NCBI GenBank assembly: GCA_964417875.1
Contig: CAYQJU010000002.1
Location: 1-64,000 of the forward strand
Origin: ZC4RG30 sp964417875
Lineage (GTDB): Bacteria > Pseudomonadota > Gammaproteobacteria > Steroidobacterales > Steroidobacteraceae
DNA: 64,000 nucleotides
Reading direction: 5' to 3'
In this document: positions 60,553 to 64,000 of the stretch, piece by piece
Position numbering within the stretch: the stretch's first letter is position 1
How the letters are laid out: the number at the start of each line of letters is the position of its first letter
Notes under the pieces: model-generated
What the model was told of the DNA's origin: nothing
The model's database searches: none
The model's input: the letters and a program-made list of their open reading frames with translations, nothing else
Translations under genes and position numbers: made by a program

Positions 60553-62393
60553 GCGTCATCCTCACGCGGCATCGCCACGAGCAGCATTGCCGACTGGCCG
60601 GGAATCAGCCAGCCGGTGTCCGGCTGCGGATCGACCGTGCCCTCGCGGCCATAGGCGGTGTGGTCGCTGGACCAGCGCAGCGCCCAGCGTCGTCGCCGCG
60701 GCGGTGCCAGCAGGGGTTCGGGCAGTGGCTGGTCGCGGATGTCCATGCCCAGGTTGACCAGCAGCAAGCGGTCGCCCTCGGCATCGTCGAACCAGCGCAG
60801 CACGAAGGTCTGGGGCGACAGCGTCGCGCCATCGAAGCCGCGGCGACCCTGCCCGCGCAGCACCGGATCCTCGCGCCGCAGCGCCAGCAGGTCACGGTGC
60901 AGCTTCAATGCCGGGTTGTCGGGCGTGCACTCGCTCCAGTCGAGCTTGCAGCGCCGGAATGTGGCCTCGTCGCCAGGGTCGGCCATGCGTTCACGGCCAT
61001 CATCGGAGGCCGCGCCGGGAAACTGCGACAGGAACTCGCGCCGGCCCTCGCGCACCAGTCCGCGCAACTCGCTGTTGTGGTCGGCGAAGAACAGGAATGG
61101 CGCCGAGGCGGAGAATTCCTGGCCCATGAACAGCAGCGGCGTCTGCGGTCCCAGCAGCAGCGCCGCGGTCAGCGCGCGGTGCACGCCCGGACTGCAACGC
61201 GCATGCAGGCGCGTGCCGGTCACGCTGTTGGCCACCTGGTCATGATTCTCAAGGTAAGCCACGCACTGGTTCACAGGTCCGCGCAGCGGTTCGCCGCGGC
61301 CCTTTTTCTGCCAGCGGTAGTACTGTCCCTGGAACAGGAAGCCGCGCAGCGAGGCGGACACCAGTTCCTGCGCGGTGCCCAGGTAATCGTGGTAGTAGGC
61401 CTCGCGGCGGCCGGTGGCCGCGACGATGGCGCTGTGGTGGAAATCATCATTCCACATCGCATCGATGCCGTGCCCGCCCTCCTCCACCGCCAGCAGCTGC
61501 GTGGCGCATTCCGGTTCGTTCTCGGCGATCACCACCACGCGCCGGCCATCGGCGGCCACATGCACCGCGGCGGTGAGTTCGGCCAGCAGGTGCCGCTCGC
61601 TGCGATCGAAGATGGCCTGCGTGGCATCCAGGCGCAGTCCGTCCAGGTGGAACTCGCGCACCCATTCGCTGGCATTGGCGATGACCAGCTTGCGCACCGC
61701 GGCACTGTGCTCGCCGTCGAAGTTGATGGCATCGCCCCACTCGGTGGCCTGCGAACTGAAGTAGTGCGGACTGAAGCTGCGCAGGAAGTTGCCGTCCGGA
61801 CCGAAGTGGTTGTAGACCACGTCGAGGATGACGCCCAGTCCTTCGGCATGGGCGGCATCGACGAAGGCCTTGAAGGCATCGTAGGGGCCGTAGTTGTGCG
61901 ACGGCGCGAACCAGTCGACGCCGTCATAGCCCCAGTTGAAGCGTCCCGGCCATTCGGCCAGCGGCATCACCTCCACCGCCGTGATGCCCAGCTCGCGCAG
62001 GTGGCGCAGCTTGCCGGCCGCGGCTTCCAGCGTGCCTTCGGGCGTGAACGTGCCGACATGCAGCTCATACAGCACCAGGCCCGCCAGCTCGATGCCGCGC
62101 CACGCCGCATCACGCCAGCGCCAGGCCGTGCGATCGACGATCATCGATGGACCATGCGGCCCCTGCGGCTGGAAGCGGCTGCAGGGATCCGGCAGTCGCT
62201 CGCCATCGACGATGTAGCGATAGAGCTGGCCGGCCTGCAGGCCTTCGACTTCGGCCGCATGGTAGCCATCTTCCACCGCCACCAGGGGCAGGCGGCGCAC
62301 CGGTGATCCTTCCAGCTCCACCAGCACCTCGCGGGCTAGCGGTGCCCAGACCCTGAACTGGCAGCGCGATCCCTGCAGGGTGGCCCCGAGCAT
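60549..62393 (-). CDS. treZ: malto-oligosyltrehalose trehalohydrolase
   Basis: Releases trehalose from maltooligosyl-trehalose made by TreY. 614 residues from the ATG at 62393, which shares a base with the treY stop (TGATG). An N-terminal carbohydrate-binding module (FRVWAPLAREVLVELEG) is followed by a GH13 barrel: VIYNHFGP-like DVVYNHFGPDGN, nucleophile Asp in LRLDATQAI, acid/base Glu in VIAENEPE, and ENHDQVAN. ADWFAPSHNYGPYDAFK-like blocks confirm TreZ over glycogen branching enzyme. Confidence 0.94.
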   Translation of the reverse strand: MLGATLQGSRCQFRVWAPLAREVLVELEGSPVRRLPLVAVEDGYHAAEVEGLQAGQLYRYIVDGERLPDPCSRFQPQGPHGPSMIVDRTAWRWRDAAWRGIELAGLVLYELHVGTFTPEGTLEAAAGKLRHLRELGITAVEVMPLAEWPGRFNWGYDGVDWFAPSHNYGPYDAFKAFVDAAHAEGLGVILDVVYNHFGPDGNFLRSFSPHYFSSQATEWGDAINFDGEHSAAVRKLVIANASEWVREFHLDGLRLDATQAIFDRSERHLLAELTAAVHVAADGRRVVVIAENEPECATQLLAVEEGGHGIDAMWNDDFHHSAIVAATGRREAYYHDYLGTAQELVSASLRGFLFQGQYYRWQKKGRGEPLRGPVNQCVAYLENHDQVANSVTGTRLHARCSPGVHRALTAALLLGPQTPLLFMGQEFSASAPFLFFADHNSELRGLVREGRREFLSQFPGAASDDGRERMADPGDEATFRRCKLDWSECTPDNPALKLHRDLLALRREDPVLRGQGRRGFDGATLSPQTFVLRWFDDAEGDRLLLVNLGMDIRDQPLPEPLLAPPRRRRWALRWSSDHTAYGREGTVDPQPDTGWLIPGQSAMLLVAMPREDDA

Positions 62394-64000
62394 CAGCGGG
62401 CGTCCTGCATGGGCGCCAGCACGCAGCATGGCAGCGTGGCAAACAATTCCCCGGCCGCCAGCAGCGTGCCGTCTGCTTCCGCCGCGACCTGGTGCATGCG
62501 CCCGGTCAGCATATCCACATAGCGGCCCGGCGCGATCTTCGGCGGCACGAGGACGGCGGTGTCCTGCCAGGCCTCCTCGCCCAGCGGCGCCCGCATCGCA
62601 CCGCCCGTCATCGTGGCGGCCCAGCGCGACACCACCGTGATCACAACGCCGGCATCGGCGATGCGCGCATAGGCACACAGGTGATCGCTGAATGTTCCCT
62701 GCGTGGCCAGCGCCAGATAGTCGCCAGCGAACGCGGCCGCATGCGAATGGCGCAGCGCCAGCAGGCGACTGGTGACCAGCAGCTTCAGCCGGCCATCCTG
62801 CCAGCTGTCGCGCAGCATGGCGGCCACCGCGTCCAGCGACTGCGCTTCGATCAGCTGCCCGATTTCATCCAGCGTGGCCTGATGCTTCGCGAAGTCCACC
62901 GCGCGCCGGTTGTCCGGGTCCACCAGCGCCAGCGCCGGCAGTTCGGTGCCCTGGTAGAGATCCGGCACGCCGGGCGCGGTGAGTTTCAGCGTCACGGCGG
63001 CAAGGCTGTTCAGCATGCCGAAGAAGGCCACCGGGTCGATCACCGCGCGGAAGTAGCGGTCGAAGCCGGCCGCGCCCTGTTCGGGCAGCATCTGCACGAC
63101 CATGTCGTGCAGCGTCGCCTCGGCCTCCTCGTCCGGATCGAGCCAGGAGGTATCCTGCTTGGCCTCGCGCGCCGCCTTGATGGCGTAGTCACACAGCCGG
63201 CTGCGCAGCGACTCCACGTCTGCCGCCGCGGCATCGGCCGGCCAGATGCCAAGCAGCGACTGCAGCAGGATGTACTCCTGCACGGCACCCGGCGCACCCG
63301 GCGGGCGCCGGTGCAGCTTGAGCCGGCGCCAGCGTCCCAGGCAAATGGCCCACTCCTGTGGCATCTCGCTCAAGGCGCACAGCCGCCAGCGCGCATCCTC
63401 GCTGCGCTTGCTGTCGTGCGTGGAAGTGGACAGCATGGTGCGCGGCCACTCGCGTGCGCGCTCGTCATTCGCCCGGTGCAGCAGTTCGGTGGAGACGCCA
63501 TGCGCGTCGGGATCGGCGCCCACCTCGTTCATCGCCAGGAAGCGCGCAAAGCGGTAGAACGCGGTGTCCTCCACGCCCTTGGCCATCACCGGCGAGGTGA
63601 CCTGCTGGAACTTCTGCGTGAACTCCATGGCGGCGGCAATGCGCTGCTGGTCGCCCTCCAGCTCACCCAGCAGCACCCGCTCGAGGAATTCCAGCGCGCG
63701 ATGCGCGCTGTACTTGCGACTGAATGCGGCGCCGATGGCACGGTGCACGTTCTGCGCATCCTCGCCGGTCATGTGGTCCGGTGCGATATACGTCCGGTAC
63801 ACGGGGAAGCAGGCAATCATCTCGACGATGGCTGCGCGCAGGTCGAACAGCGTGAAGTCGGTGGTATTGCGATGCATCTGCGCCAGGCGGTCCAGCCGCG
63901 CCGCAAGGCCGCTGATCTCCGCCGCCAGCGAGGTCTGCATCACCTGCTTCTTGCTCAGGTAGACGATCTCGCTGTAGGGCATCGCGCCGCCGACATGGCG
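62393..64000 (-). CDS. treY: malto-oligosyltrehalose synthase, 5' end cut off by the window edge
   Basis: Converts the reducing-end alpha-1,4 bond of maltodextrin to alpha-1,1, giving maltooligosyl-trehalose. About 535 C-terminal residues are present; the family is usually 800-1000 long. Diagnostic pieces are VMAKGVEDTAFYRF, STSTHDSKRSEDARWRL, APGVPDLYQGTEL and FPVYRTYI. The reading frame runs uninterrupted to the last base, continuing through VGGAMPYSEIVY, so the start lies beyond position 64000. First known gene of the treY-treZ-debranching-enzyme unit. Confidence 0.95.
   Translation of the reverse strand, partial: RHVGGAMPYSEIVYLSKKQVMQTSLAAEISGLAARLDRLAQMHRNTTDFTLFDLRAAIVEMIACFPVYRTYIAPDHMTGEDAQNVHRAIGAAFSRKYSAHRALEFLERVLLGELEGDQQRIAAAMEFTQKFQQVTSPVMAKGVEDTAFYRFARFLAMNEVGADPDAHGVSTELLHRANDERAREWPRTMLSTSTHDSKRSEDARWRLCALSEMPQEWAICLGRWRRLKLHRRPPGAPGAVQEYILLQSLLGIWPADAAAADVESLRSRLCDYAIKAAREAKQDTSWLDPDEEAEATLHDMVVQMLPEQGAAGFDRYFRAVIDPVAFFGMLNSLAAVTLKLTAPGVPDLYQGTELPALALVDPDNRRAVDFAKHQATLDEIGQLIEAQSLDAVAAMLRDSWQDGRLKLLVTSRLLALRHSHAAAFAGDYLALATQGTFSDHLCAYARIADAGVVITVVSRWAATMTGGAMRAPLGEEAWQDTAVLVPPKIAPGRYVDMLTGRMHQVAAEADGTLLAAGELFATLPCCVLAPMQDAR

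Overview
The window is about 64 kb of GC-rich chromosomal DNA with densely packed genes. It most likely comes from a gammaproteobacterium near the Xanthomonadales / Nevskiales / Steroidobacterales. Supports for this are pilS-pilR lying next to sucCD, the lolB-ispE-tRNA-Gln order, a full rod-shape cluster (mreBCD-mrdA-rodA-mltB-rlpA-dacA), three long TonB-dependent receptors, and a FecI/FecR surface-signalling unit. No phage, integrase, IS element, rRNA or CRISPR array was seen. Two genes run off the ends: clpB on the left and treY on the right.

Layout. 1-5.7 kb: clpB (partial) with a possible heat-shock promoter, a ZIP metal transporter, pgeF, rluD and bamD; an 8-bp tandem repeat covers the bamD stop codon. 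5.8-14.2 kb: a TonB-dependent receptor divergent from fecI-fecR and a second receptor carrying an STN signalling domain. 14.2-21.6 kb: sucC-sucD-nadE, where SucD carries a histone-H1-like basic tail, divergent from pilS-pilR. 21.6-28.7 kb: a third receptor, tRNA-Gln(UUG), ispE, lolB and a TPR lipoprotein. 28.7-33.3 kb: prfA, a broken SDR gene, an unknown membrane protein, prmC, a cyclophilin and mtgA. 33.3-37.4 kb: gatC-gatA-gatB-hslO, each overlapping the next. 37.6-47.1 kb: the cell-elongation cluster plus a D-amino-acid aminotransferase. 47.2-54.3 kb: tadA, a MaoC-fold protein, an MFS transporter, a ferredoxin-NADP reductase, three secreted proteins of unknown function, a fused LigB-LigA ring-cleavage dioxygenase and a divergent DODA-type dioxygenase. 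54.3-58.5 kb: lrgAB, nnrU, an SDR dehydrogenase, an exported cyclophilin, a SnoaL-like exported protein and a DUF2934 protein. 58.5-64 kb: treY-treZ and a glycogen debranching enzyme, which would make trehalose from alpha-glucan.

How the genes work together. The mre cluster and mtgA build and trim peptidoglycan during elongation; bamD and lolB assemble the outer membrane; the three receptors and FecI/FecR handle regulated import of unknown substrates. The 47-54 kb block looks like accessory aromatic catabolism.

Points most worth a second look are the basic tail on SucD, two very short divergent intergenic regions with a shared -10-like box lying exactly where leaderless transcripts would start at the ATG, the bamD repeat, a terminator-like hairpin in the leader of the first receptor, and the dioxygenase operon with its uncharacterised secreted partners. 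No gene-free stretch exceeds 300 bases.
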